Of a stretch of DNA of 25,635 nucleotides, positions 1 through 6,926 are shown in pieces. Origin of the DNA: a virus; IMG/VR virus record IMGVR_UViG_3300020439_001059, positions 1 through 25,635 of that record; one strand, written 5' to 3'. Every line of letters starts with the position of its first letter. The first letter of the stretch is position 1. The position numbers and the translations under genes are program-made. Under the pieces are notes generated by a model that made no database searches, had not been told where the DNA came from, and saw only the letters and a list, made by a program, of their open reading frames with translations.

Positions 1-1150
1 GCGCAGGTTTATATGCGTTAGGGTCATTGTCTGGTTTCTTTGCATTCTTCGCAAAGTGAGTTGCTCTTTTGTCTTTAGTAGACTTGGACATCTCATCACC
101 ATCTGCATCCTTCGCATAATACTTGGCAGGTTGTGTACCTTTCTTATCACTAACTTCCGAATCTTGTCGGACTTTAGTTTTATCCTCTTTTCTCTTCTCT
201 GCAACTCGTTTAGCAGTAGCAGTTGCTATTGCCATCTTCTTGTCCATAGGCATCTTAGGATTATCTTTCTCTATTGCCTTGGCAATTTCTTCTCTCTTCT
301 TGAGTTCAGCAGGAGTTAATTTCTTTTCGACAACTTCGACATCCTTTAACCACTTACGATATTTCTTGTTGTCACTTGTTTCAACAATAACATAATTAGA
401 ACCAAGAACCGTTACAGTTCCTATTTCTTGGGTCTCTTTGATTGCAACTATATCACCTATCTCAAATAGGTCACCCTTCACGAATGCTTCACGAAGGTCA
501 TCTACTTTAGGTAATGATATGTGTCGTTTGAAACTTCTTTCTTCTTTCAGACCCATGCCCTTACGAACATCGTTAAACAACTTACGAGCATCACGGTCTG
601 ACATTTTTGAAGGAACACCTTTAACGAATGCTTGATAATCATTGGCAGATGCGTTTGCTCTTTGTTTAGATGCAGACATGCCCTCTACTCCTTCGGAGTC
701 AGGGTCTCTCTCTCCTGCGGAAACTATGTTTATCTTCTCGAAGTTATAGAATCCGTGTCTTGCTTTTACACCGTTATACTTGTTTAAGAGTGTGGAAAAC
801 TCTCTGATACGGTCAGCACCAACAACCATAGTTACATTCTTATATCCTGAGTCGTATAACTTAGATGCGACATCAAATACATTCCTTACACCTTTGTCTA
901 CCATAACACTTCTTGCGTGTTTAGGGAACATCTTACGAAGGTGTTTGATTTTGTCAGAATAAGACAATGGGTCTTTTTTAGGGTTTTGTGATTGAGATAC
1001 AAATATCTTATAATCTGAACCACCAGATTTCTTAGCAATAGTATCCATCACCTTTCCATGTCCAATAGTAGGTGGGTTCATTCTACCAAAGGTAAAATAA
1101 ACTTCCTTTTCTTCTTCTATCAGATAGGACTTAAAATTCTTAATCGTCAT
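1..1150 (-). CDS. HxGH nucleotidyltransferase, partial (C-terminus beyond left edge)
   Basis: I translated this open frame by hand; it has no stop before the left edge, so 383 codons are visible and the C-terminus is missing. Residues 18-36 carry FGRMNPPTIGH, the nucleotide-binding loop of the cytidylyltransferase/NMN-adenylyltransferase-like superfamily, with T-I-G-H as the HxGH-type signature. The domain covers about residues 15-160. After it comes a charged Lys/Glu-rich stretch. The last 50 visible residues contain KYYAKDADGD and MSKSTKDKRATHF, a tail I remember from cyanophage and pelagiphage proteins (DUF6321-like, from memory). The start ATG overlaps the TGA of the upstream gene (ATGA), so it is translated as part of the late operon. 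The substrate cannot be read from the sequence; NMN, nicotinate nucleotide, CTP-alcohol or a protein are all possible. Confidence 0.8.
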   Translation of the reverse strand, partial: MTIKNFKSYLIEEEKEVYFTFGRMNPPTIGHGKVMDTIAKKSGGSDYKIFVSQSQNPKKDPLSYSDKIKHLRKMFPKHARSVMVDKGVRNVFDVASKLYDSGYKNVTMVVGADRIREFSTLLNKYNGVKARHGFYNFEKINIVSAGERDPDSEGVEGMSASKQRANASANDYQAFVKGVPSKMSDRDARKLFNDVRKGMGLKEERSFKRHISLPKVDDLREAFVKGDLFEIGDIVAIKETQEIGTVTVLGSNYVIVETSDNKKYRKWLKDVEVVEKKLTPAELKKREEIAKAIEKDNPKMPMDKKMAIATATAKRVAEKRKEDKTKVRQDSEVSDKKGTQPAKYYAKDADGDEMSKSTKDKRATHFAKNAKKPDNDPNAYKPA

Positions 1151-1530
1151 TTATCACCACTTCTTGCTTTTTTCTTCTTCTGTATTTCTGCTTGACGCAC
1201 CTTCGGAAGAAGTTTCTTAGCAATCTTATCTACGACTGCTTTCTTTTTATCTAATTGTTTTTCAATTGATTGTCTACGAGCAAAAGACAGTTCCCCTTTA
1301 GGAATGTCCTTGGTGATTTTCTTGAGCAACAAGTTTCGTGCTTGTTTCCTTGCTCTCTTTTTGAGGGTTTCCATATCGGCAATCTTACGAGCAGCCTTCT
1401 TTCTGCCAATAGCAATCTTTGCTTTATTCTTCTTCAAAGACCTTGCACGAGCAAGACGCTGTTGCATTGTCAATGCTTCAGTTGCAGGAGCAGATTCAAT
1501 AAACTGTTTTAGTCCTATTGGTCTGGACAT
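1147..1530 (-). CDS. Small highly basic conserved phage protein
   Basis: This encodes 127 residues. I chose the ATG at 1530 (MSRPIGLKQF) because GAGGT sits five bases upstream and the codon lies just after the TAA of the preceding gene; an ATG 24 bases further up lacks this. More than a quarter of the residues are Lys or Arg, spread over predicted long helices with repeated Ala-Arg-Lys patterns (KKNKAKIAIGRKKAARK, KKARKQARNLLLKK-like segments). There is no signal peptide or membrane segment. I recall similar proteins beside DUF6267 genes in marine T4-like phages, but no function is known to me. DNA or RNA binding, or a role as an internal head protein, fits the composition but is inference. 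Confidence 0.85.
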   Translation of the reverse strand: MSRPIGLKQFIESAPATEALTMQQRLARARSLKKNKAKIAIGRKKAARKIADMETLKKRARKQARNLLLKKITKDIPKGELSFARRQSIEKQLDKKKAVVDKIAKKLLPKVRQAEIQKKKKARSGDK

Positions 1531-1532
1531 GA

Positions 1533-2753
1533 TTACCTCGTTGGTTTTTCCCATCCCTTCAGTATATCTGGACTGAAGTTATTATATGAAAATTCAAGAC
1601 GGTCAACCAATTTGACCGCATCACCACCTAATTTGTCAATAGCAACAAAACCTTCTGCACCTGTTTTGATTTTATAACCTTTCTTGGTCTGAACAAATGC
1701 ATCGATTTTGCTAATACTGTTTAATCTATTTATAAGTTTTAGTTTTGCTAGTACAAGATTTTTCTGTAAATCAAACATATTTACTAGACTTGTTCTGTTT
1801 CTAGGAGAAAAAAACTTCATCAACTCATCTAATTTCTTCTGTTGAACTGCTTTACCTTTCTCCGATTTCCTTTTATCTTTCTCTTTTTGAAACTTAGTAT
1901 TCATCCATTTGAGCAATCCAACCACATGCTTTCTAGATGGTGGTAGTAATTGTCCCTCACGGACAAAGGTATTATTGTATTGTTCTATCAATCGTGCTAG
2001 TTCTTCGTTTGCTTCGAGTTCTCGAAGTGTACTTCCAGATACCTTGTTAAATAATTTACCTGCGTTAGACAGGTATTTAGTAACTTCGGCAGTCTCCTTT
2101 TCATTCATGGTTGCTTCACCTGCATTGGTAAGCATCGCATCCTGAGACCATACATTCTTTGTTTTCTTGAACTTAGATACATCAACACCATAGGATGCTT
2201 TCATATTCTCAAACTTATCACCCTTATATGATGTATGCCATACGATTCCTATCTTGGCATCTTCGATTGTTTTCGATTGACTCATAGGAACTGCATAGAT
2301 GATTGTATTCGGATGGAAGGTTACATACTGTTGTCCATCAATCTTTTCTCGTTTCAAATCATTATTTGCATATAAGAAGTCACCTTGAATCACTCCCTTG
2401 ATACCAAGTTCTGGTAGATATTGTAGAGCAAGTTTCATCTTGTCAGCAAGGTCACCAGATAGTTCTGCATCGATATCAGCATTTGATTTGTATACCTTTG
2501 CACCAGTCTTAGCAAAGATACCTTTCTTAGCAACAAAGAACGCACCGTCCTCTGGGTCTGTTCCTGCAAAGATAGCAGGCGCACCGTCCCACTTGACAGA
2601 TAGTTTGCTTGAGGTTTTACCTGCCAACATATCACGCAGTTCTCTCAGAGCATTGATTGCCTGTCTTGTACCATTGACTCCACCATAGAGAACCTTGTCC
2701 TCAATATGAGTCATGTGAGTATTCTGTTGTTCTGTTATGTATTCACTGAACAT
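1533..2753 (-). CDS. DUF6267-like protein with ligase-type nucleotidyltransferase motifs
   Basis: This encodes 406 residues. It resembles the phage family I remember as DUF6267. Residues 54-57 read K-W-D-G, matching motif I (KxDG) of ATP-dependent ligases and capping enzymes, where Lys takes the AMP or GMP. QGDFLY at 123-128 could stand for motif III, GIVWHTSYKG at 169-178 for motif IIIa, EGFVA at 367-371 for motif IV (EGxV) and VKLVDR at 380-385 for motif V. The order and spacing suit the superfamily, although a long helical insert of about 150 residues separates IIIa from IV. The start overlaps the stop of the gene before it (TAATG) with AAGGT upstream. It lies between a possible nuclease and an HxGH nucleotidyltransferase in a late operon. 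RNA or DNA ligase activity is inference from the motifs. Confidence 0.85.
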   Translation of the reverse strand: MFSEYITEQQNTHMTHIEDKVLYGGVNGTRQAINALRELRDMLAGKTSSKLSVKWDGAPAIFAGTDPEDGAFFVAKKGIFAKTGAKVYKSNADIDAELSGDLADKMKLALQYLPELGIKGVIQGDFLYANNDLKREKIDGQQYVTFHPNTIIYAVPMSQSKTIEDAKIGIVWHTSYKGDKFENMKASYGVDVSKFKKTKNVWSQDAMLTNAGEATMNEKETAEVTKYLSNAGKLFNKVSGSTLRELEANEELARLIEQYNNTFVREGQLLPPSRKHVVGLLKWMNTKFQKEKDKRKSEKGKAVQQKKLDELMKFFSPRNRTSLVNMFDLQKNLVLAKLKLINRLNSISKIDAFVQTKKGYKIKTGAEGFVAIDKLGGDAVKLVDRLEFSYNNFSPDILKGWEKPTR

Positions 2754-4063
2754 TATGATACCTTCAGATGTGGAGCAGATGCTTTTGTTTGTGATTTAGC
2801 AATACGGAATAGGTAGGTCAATACATCTTGTTCCTTACCTTCGATTGCGGTGAATAATTCGGTTACCATATATTTGGACATCAACCAGTCAACAGATTTA
2901 CCTTTGAGTGCTTCTCTGAATTTGTCTTCTGTCAATGCACCCTGTATCTTGGAATACATTTGATAGTATTGTTTTAAGAATAAGTCAGGGTCTTTCTTAT
3001 ATAATGTCTCCAGAGTCTTCTTATCAGTAAGTGGTCTACCGACTGCATCTTTCATTGCATCACTGATACCACCGTATGATACCTTACCATGCTTTGCTTT
3101 CTTACCAATGATTTCACACTGGAATGTAGGGAAGGTTCGAAACTGCATCTGAATACCTTTACCTAAAAGATATCCATCCTTTGCCTTGAAGTAATCTCTC
3201 TTACCATAACTCGCACTAGTAAACTCAGGTGACTGGAATGGTCTACCAATGTTTACTTGCATCAACTTAGGTCTCTTTCCAATCTTCTTGAGAGAGATAC
3301 CAAGGATGTCCCTTGCGATAAATGCTTTTAATAATTCGTTGTTCATCTCTGCTATGCTTTCTGCATCAAGGATATTATACTTGTATTCTGCTCCTTTTGC
3401 AACTGCATATATGTCAGCAGGACTCCACTTGTTTAGATTCTTAAATAGTTTTTCTGTTCTGTTGAGTTGTTTGAATTTGTTCTCTAATGCATTGACCCAA
3501 GTAGAACCACGATGCCATGAATAGTTCTTTTTCTTTAATGCTCTGTATAGAACTCTTGCACCATCGATAGATGATTTAATCCATTGTTCATCTGCAAGTA
3601 ATATCTCACCTGCACTACCATCGACATTCTTACTCATCTTCTGGTGAGTGATACGGAGTTCATCTGGGGTAAACTGGGTATTGGGATTGTCCCACATCAA
3701 CTGGGCATAGACGCATTGAGCAGATTCGGTAGCACGAGTATTATCTGAACCACCACCAGAACCACGACCACCACCACCAAACTCTTGGGACTTCTTGAGT
3801 TTACCGAAAGAAATCTCTTCACCATCTGCGGTGACTAGTGGTTTTGCTCCTAGACCTTTGGCACTACCTTTACGAATGGCAGATTCAATCCCTGCATCAT
3901 ACTTAATGATAGCAGTTGAACCGTCAGTCATTTCAAAAGGTTCACCTAGTTTCATCTTTTTGATGAATAGGTCTGCACGGAATGAACGGTCTGCACGGAC
4001 TATCTCACCAAAAGTAAGACTAGTTTCGTTCAGTTCTTTGAATTTGAGCATCGACTTTCCCAT
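2753..4063 (-). CDS. Conserved phage protein, possible PD-(D/E)XK-like fold
   Basis: This encodes 436 residues from the ATG at 4063 (MGKSMLKF). The open frame extends 33 codons further up, but a TATAAATA late promoter at 4094-4087 lies inside that extension, so the later start is preferred; ATG 4051 is a second option. A Gly/Ser-rich linker at residues 96-106 separates a small N-terminal domain from the main domain. WSPADIY (213-219) followed by LGISLKK (254-260) repeats a pattern I recall in cyanophage proteins of unknown function. The D...SxK layout is what a PD-(D/E)XK nuclease core looks like, but this is suggestive only. It is the first gene of the late operon that runs to the left edge. 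A virion-associated role is equally possible. Confidence 0.8.
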   Translation of the reverse strand: MGKSMLKFKELNETSLTFGEIVRADRSFRADLFIKKMKLGEPFEMTDGSTAIIKYDAGIESAIRKGSAKGLGAKPLVTADGEEISFGKLKKSQEFGGGGRGSGGGSDNTRATESAQCVYAQLMWDNPNTQFTPDELRITHQKMSKNVDGSAGEILLADEQWIKSSIDGARVLYRALKKKNYSWHRGSTWVNALENKFKQLNRTEKLFKNLNKWSPADIYAVAKGAEYKYNILDAESIAEMNNELLKAFIARDILGISLKKIGKRPKLMQVNIGRPFQSPEFTSASYGKRDYFKAKDGYLLGKGIQMQFRTFPTFQCEIIGKKAKHGKVSYGGISDAMKDAVGRPLTDKKTLETLYKKDPDLFLKQYYQMYSKIQGALTEDKFREALKGKSVDWLMSKYMVTELFTAIEGKEQDVLTYLFRIAKSQTKASAPHLKVS

Positions 4064-4086
4064 ATAATAAAAATTTATTATACCAC

Positions 4087-4094
4087 TATTTATA
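4087..4094 (-). promoter_or_regulatory. T4-type late promoter box TATAAATA
   Basis: The minus strand reads TATAAATA, an exact match to the T4 late -10 box recognised by gp55-type sigma with gp33/gp45. It ends 23 bases before the ATG at 4063, leaving a leader of normal length. It overlaps the last codons of the exonuclease gene, so late transcription starts before the early operon has ended. The factors themselves are not in this window. Confidence 0.75.
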
Positions 4095-4770
4095 TGATTT
4101 GGGAAGTAGAACTTTGCTCCTCTTGATATTTTTTGATAGTTTCCTTGAGAGGATTTAACCAATTGTCACGATGTTCCACGAAGATTTGTGGTTTATCTTC
4201 ACCATCAACACTGATAAGTGTGACTAATTGTGTAATCGGTTGACCAGTTCGTTCTTCCCACATCTTGGCATAACCTGCTTCTTGCATGAAATAGTTATGT
4301 ACCCATTTGCGGAGTTTCTTCTTACGACTTGTTTTGAAATCAATAATAGATAGTTCACCATCGAACTCTGCAACACAGTCTACTCGACCTGCGATACCAA
4401 GTTCAGTTGAATACAGTGGTGCTTCTTGAGCATACACATCTCCAATTAAACCATCTAGTATTGGTTTCATAACAAGAAAAGACTCAATGACATCTGGGGT
4501 ATACCCTTCACGATAGTCTTTATCATTATCAATATACTTCTCAATAATCTCGTGAACCTTTGTCCCTCTCTGGGACGCACGAGTTGATATTTTGTTTGCT
4601 TCTTCTTCTCCTACCCTTGCTCTCCATTTAGCAATGGACTCACGAGATAGGATGGATAGGACAGTGGTAATAGAGGGTAAGTCAATACCCTCTGGAGTTT
4701 TGTAAACTCTACCAGTGTCGGTATCTTCCGATACCATGTCTTTCAATTCAGTTGGGATGTGCTTAAACAT
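4090..4770 (-). CDS. PD-(D/E)XK exonuclease (Cas4/RecB-like)
   Basis: This encodes 226 residues. The RecB/Cas4-like nuclease core is clear: H73 in GTKVHEIIEKY (the helical His motif), E116, D131 in GRVDCVAEF and D144-F-K146 in IIDFKTSRK, which together make the metal site. A Gln/Tyr motif (MQEAGYAKMW) follows, as in RecB-type nucleases. T4-like marine phages often carry such an exonuclease, thought to trim DNA ends in recombination or degrade host DNA. AGGAG lies upstream of the ATG, and the gene overlaps its neighbour by 8 bases. It is the last gene of the early operon that starts with the two metallopeptidase-like genes. Its start region carries a short hairpin (4720-4735) with a GGAA loop. 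Confidence 0.9.
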   Translation of the reverse strand: MFKHIPTELKDMVSEDTDTGRVYKTPEGIDLPSITTVLSILSRESIAKWRARVGEEEANKISTRASQRGTKVHEIIEKYIDNDKDYREGYTPDVIESFLVMKPILDGLIGDVYAQEAPLYSTELGIAGRVDCVAEFDGELSIIDFKTSRKKKLRKWVHNYFMQEAGYAKMWEERTGQPITQLVTLISVDGEDKPQIFVEHRDNWLNPLKETIKKYQEEQSSTSQII

Positions 4771-5074
4771 TTATTGCTCCTACCAGATTACGAATCAAGA
4801 ATAGTAATCCGACTGCATTCAAAATGATTAATGCACGGTCTTTCCAGAGTATGCTTACCCATAACCATAGAGCAATCCCTACGATTGATACTGATAAGTC
4901 ATAAACCTGTAGACCATCGATACCTCGTATCGACATTCCGATAAGAATCATAATTGATGCTACCCACTTTACATACCAGTCTAAGGTATACTTCGGAGTA
5001 GCAGACTTCTGAATCCGATTCGAATTCTTTAGTTCTTCTTCTGAATAGATTTTACCCATTTCATTTACATTCAT
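4763..5074 (-). CDS. Small inner-membrane protein (DUF6552-like)
   Basis: This encodes 103 residues. A cytoplasmic-type charged N-terminus with YTLDWYVKW is followed by three hydrophobic segments at about 34-48, 58-75 and 80-98, with very short loops between. This looks like a small polytopic membrane protein. I associate the KYTLDWYVKWVASI pattern with DUF6552 of marine phages, from memory. The ATG overlaps the TGA of the metallopeptidase-like gene (ATGA), and AAGGA lies upstream. Its function is unknown. A holin is possible by size and topology, but the early promoter and distance from the lysin gene do not favour that. Confidence 0.85.
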   Translation of the reverse strand: MNVNEMGKIYSEEELKNSNRIQKSATPKYTLDWYVKWVASIMILIGMSIRGIDGLQVYDLSVSIVGIALWLWVSILWKDRALIILNAVGLLFLIRNLVGAINV

Positions 5075-5661
5075 ACATTTCCTTGAAGTTTCAACATGCG
5101 TTCACGACTTGCTTTCCATGCTTCGAAGTCAAGAGGTTTACGAGGTTGTCCATAAGAAAGTTTTGCTTTCTTGAACTCTGCCTTGAGAATCTTCTTCTCC
5201 TTCGCACCCATGAAAGTGCCAACTAATGCCAACACAGTTCGGCGGAAAGACCGACCATGATGCATGTTGCCCAAACAATGAGACAGTTCATGTAACAGTG
5301 TGTACATGTTCAATCCCACCTTAGTATCTAGCACAACTTTATTACCGTTGGTAAACCCTGCCGTGCCACGACCACTGTTTCGTTGTTTCATCTCAATAGG
5401 AATCTCTGAGAAGAACAAACGAGTGACATCTTTATCGATGCCTTGCTTCCACAACTTTTGCCATGTCTTAGATTTGTAAATCCGTTTGGCAACCTTTTGT
5501 GCTTCTTTGATATCTTTGAATTCTTTGTTATCGACCTGACCTAGGAATGCCCACTCAGCACGATATGTTTTCATTCGTTCAGAATCACGACCTCGTTTGC
5601 CACGATTCTGTTTGCGTTCCTGCTTACGCAGGTATTGACGATATTCAAATTCTAAACTCAT
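5071..5661 (-). CDS. HExxH zinc metallopeptidase-like protein
   Basis: This encodes 196 residues from the ATG at 5661, chosen because GGAGA lies eight bases upstream and the codon overlaps the TGA of the preceding gene. An upstream ATG (5676) would contain that ribosome site. HELSH at 124-128 is the zinc-binding and catalytic motif; H134 or H135 in MHHGRSF would be the third ligand, as in SprT-like and TIGR04338-like metallopeptidases. The N-terminal 70 residues are very basic, rich in Arg/Lys and Glu, and may bind nucleic acid. No signal peptide is visible, so it acts in the cytoplasm. The target is unknown; SprT-like enzymes cleave DNA-crosslinked proteins. A second HExxH gene lies directly before it. 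Confidence 0.85.
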   Translation of the reverse strand: MSLEFEYRQYLRKQERKQNRGKRGRDSERMKTYRAEWAFLGQVDNKEFKDIKEAQKVAKRIYKSKTWQKLWKQGIDKDVTRLFFSEIPIEMKQRNSGRGTAGFTNGNKVVLDTKVGLNMYTLLHELSHCLGNMHHGRSFRRTVLALVGTFMGAKEKKILKAEFKKAKLSYGQPRKPLDFEAWKASRERMLKLQGNV

Positions 5662-6083
5662 AGTATCTCCTTCCATACTTCAAGAGCAAGTTCGTCTTGG
5701 AGTTCGTATGCTTCCTTCTCCCAAGGTTGGTCATCGTACTCGTCCTCAGAATGGTCACGACCTTTCCAGAACTGCTTGTTGTCCTTCTGGACAAACTCAC
5801 CACGATAAACTTGCTTGAGATGAACCATCTCATGACAGATAGAGGTAATGAAGTCACGGAGTCCTAGTCCTGCATCAATACCAATTTCATGGTCATACTT
5901 GTCTTCGACTTCCCAGTGCCATGCTTGGACACCTTCGTTCTTCTCAAGATTACGAATAATCTCTAAGTCAATAGTCAAAGAGCGAGTCCGACCTAGACCC
6001 AAACGGTCTAACATAAGATAGACTATCTGCTCTGCAAGTTGCCGTTGACCTTTTTTGCCACCTTTTACAGTAACTAGATTCAT
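5658..6083 (-). CDS. Second HExxH metallopeptidase-like protein (minimal gluzincin type)
   Basis: This encodes 141 residues. HEMVH at 84-88 sits in a helix (ITSICHEMVHLKQ), and a Trp-Glu-Lys-Glu-Ala-Tyr-Glu segment at 121-127 offers a glutamate third zinc ligand (E124 likely), the arrangement of small gluzincins. The spacing and small size resemble peptidase domains in phage proteins of unknown target. It has no signal peptide. A strong AAGGAG lies eight bases before the ATG, and a host-type promoter (TTGACA-17-TACGCT) gives it a leader of about 28 bases, so this is the first gene of an early operon. Two adjacent and unlike HExxH proteins suggest co-translation for processing host or phage proteins early in infection. 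Confidence 0.85.
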   Translation of the reverse strand: MNLVTVKGGKKGQRQLAEQIVYLMLDRLGLGRTRSLTIDLEIIRNLEKNEGVQAWHWEVEDKYDHEIGIDAGLGLRDFITSICHEMVHLKQVYRGEFVQKDNKQFWKGRDHSEDEYDDQPWEKEAYELQDELALEVWKEIL

Positions 6084-6117
6084 AAAGAAAACTCCTTCAA
6101 CTCAACTTTACCTACAT

Positions 6118-6146
6118 AGCGTACCACGCCCAACAGAAAATGTCAA
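6118..6146 (-). promoter_or_regulatory. Early sigma-70 promoter (TTGACA-17-TACGCT)
   Basis: The minus strand has a perfect -35 TTGACA (6146-6141), a 17-base spacer and TACGCT as -10 (6123-6118). It drives the metallopeptidase-membrane protein-exonuclease operon. The -35 sits in the context GCTTGACATT, shared with the promoters at 7903, 14832 and 16001. The space between this and the peroxiredoxin stop (6147-6193) shows no gene. Confidence 0.8.
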
Positions 6147-6193
6147 GCTCTTTTTTTCAGAACAAGAACCTGACATTCTCTAATTTGGTTGTT

Positions 6194-6757
6194 TTAGACT
6201 GCGGAGACAGCTGCCCCACCGTTGTAAAGTTCTTCAAGAACCTTCAACACATTCTGGGGAGAAGACTTACCGTATGGGTCATCCTCACAGTTGTCACTAA
6301 ATCCTTCTTCTGGAAGAAAGACCTCAATGAATCCATCATTGATAATCATGGCATATCTCCATGACCTCAATCCAAATCCAATATTAGTCTTATCCACGAG
6401 CATACCCATCTTACGAGTAAACTCTCCTGCACCATCTGGAATTACTTTGACACATTCGATACCTTGGTCTTTTGCCCAACAGTTCATTACGAATGCATCA
6501 TTTACAGAGATACAAGATACACTATCGATACCATAGTCTGAGAACTTACCTTCTTTCATAAGTTTCTCAAAATCTGGTAATTGATAAGTGCTACAGGTTG
6601 GAGTGAAAGCGCCTGGGAGTGAGAATACTACATGGTATCCTTTACCCCATAAGTCAGTAGATTTCACATCTTCCCATCGAAATGGATTATCACCACCAAT
6701 ACTTTCATCTCGTACACGAGTTTTGAAAGTCACTTCTGGAATGTTTCCGTTATACAT
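6194..6757 (-). CDS. Peroxiredoxin (Prx5-like)
   Basis: This encodes 187 residues from the ATG at 6757, which has AGGTG seven bases upstream; a start at 6808 would lack a site and extend past the family N-terminus. FSLPGAFTPTC (45-55) is the Prx5-type active site, with C55 as the peroxidatic cysteine and T52/P53 positioned for it. VNDAFVMNCWAKD (85-97) and the conserved Arg in RSWRYAMII (132-139) also match. The enzyme reduces H2O2 or organic peroxides using host thioredoxin, glutaredoxin or glutathione. Extra cysteines at 82, 93, 102 and 157 could resolve the sulfenate. The gene overlaps the end of the small gene before it and belongs to the DUF932 early operon, so it would act early, probably against oxidative stress in the infected host. 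Confidence 0.93.
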   Translation of the reverse strand: MYNGNIPEVTFKTRVRDESIGGDNPFRWEDVKSTDLWGKGYHVVFSLPGAFTPTCSTYQLPDFEKLMKEGKFSDYGIDSVSCISVNDAFVMNCWAKDQGIECVKVIPDGAGEFTRKMGMLVDKTNIGFGLRSWRYAMIINDGFIEVFLPEEGFSDNCEDDPYGKSSPQNVLKVLEELYNGGAAVSAV

Positions 6758-6926
6758 CAATTTCACCTTTATACTCTTGTTGTCTTTGAGTCTGAAAGTA
6801 GTCATCATCTATGATGTGTGGTCTACCTTCATTCTCTCCAGACCAGTCTATATCGTCTTCTGGGGGTGTTTTACCCCCAGAGAACAAATTATATATCCAG
6901 TCTTTAAGCGGCGTTAGCAAACTCAA
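6750..6926 (-). CDS. Small unknown protein with overlapping ends
   Basis: This encodes 58 residues if it starts at the TTG at 6926 (MSLLTPLKDWIYNLF), which has GGAG seven bases upstream inside the DUF932 gene. The frame is open to a TTG at 6971, but that extension lacks a ribosome site. There is no in-frame ATG, so the start is uncertain. An amphipathic N-terminal helix is followed by an acidic, Pro/Asp-rich tail (DDIDWSGENEGRPH). Its end overlaps the peroxiredoxin start by 8 bases, which supports it as a real coupled gene. No function is recognised. A perfect hairpin (6859-6881) sits in its coding sequence. Confidence 0.65.
   Translation of the reverse strand: MSLLTPLKDWIYNLFSGGKTPPEDDIDWSGENEGRPHIIDDDYFQTQRQQEYKGEIDV
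6859..6881 (-). other. Perfect 9-bp hairpin inside a small gene
   Basis: TCTGGGGGT and ACCCCCAGA are exact complements around a 5-base loop, giving a GC-rich stem in an otherwise AT-rich region. It encodes Ser-Gly-Gly-Lys-Thr-Pro-Pro of the 58-residue protein. No U-tract follows on the minus strand, so it is not a normal terminator. It could attenuate, stabilise mRNA or act as a processing site between DUF932 and peroxiredoxin. Confidence 0.7.

Noticed and set aside
1727-1734. TATAAATA on the minus strand inside the ligase-like gene
   Set aside because: It matches the late box but lies about 200 bases before the next start in coding sequence; a chance match in AT-rich DNA is as likely.
6147-6193. 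Possible terminator after peroxiredoxin
   Set aside because: Only a 4-bp imperfect stem (TCAG/CTGA) is present, followed by an A-run rather than a T-run on the minus strand.
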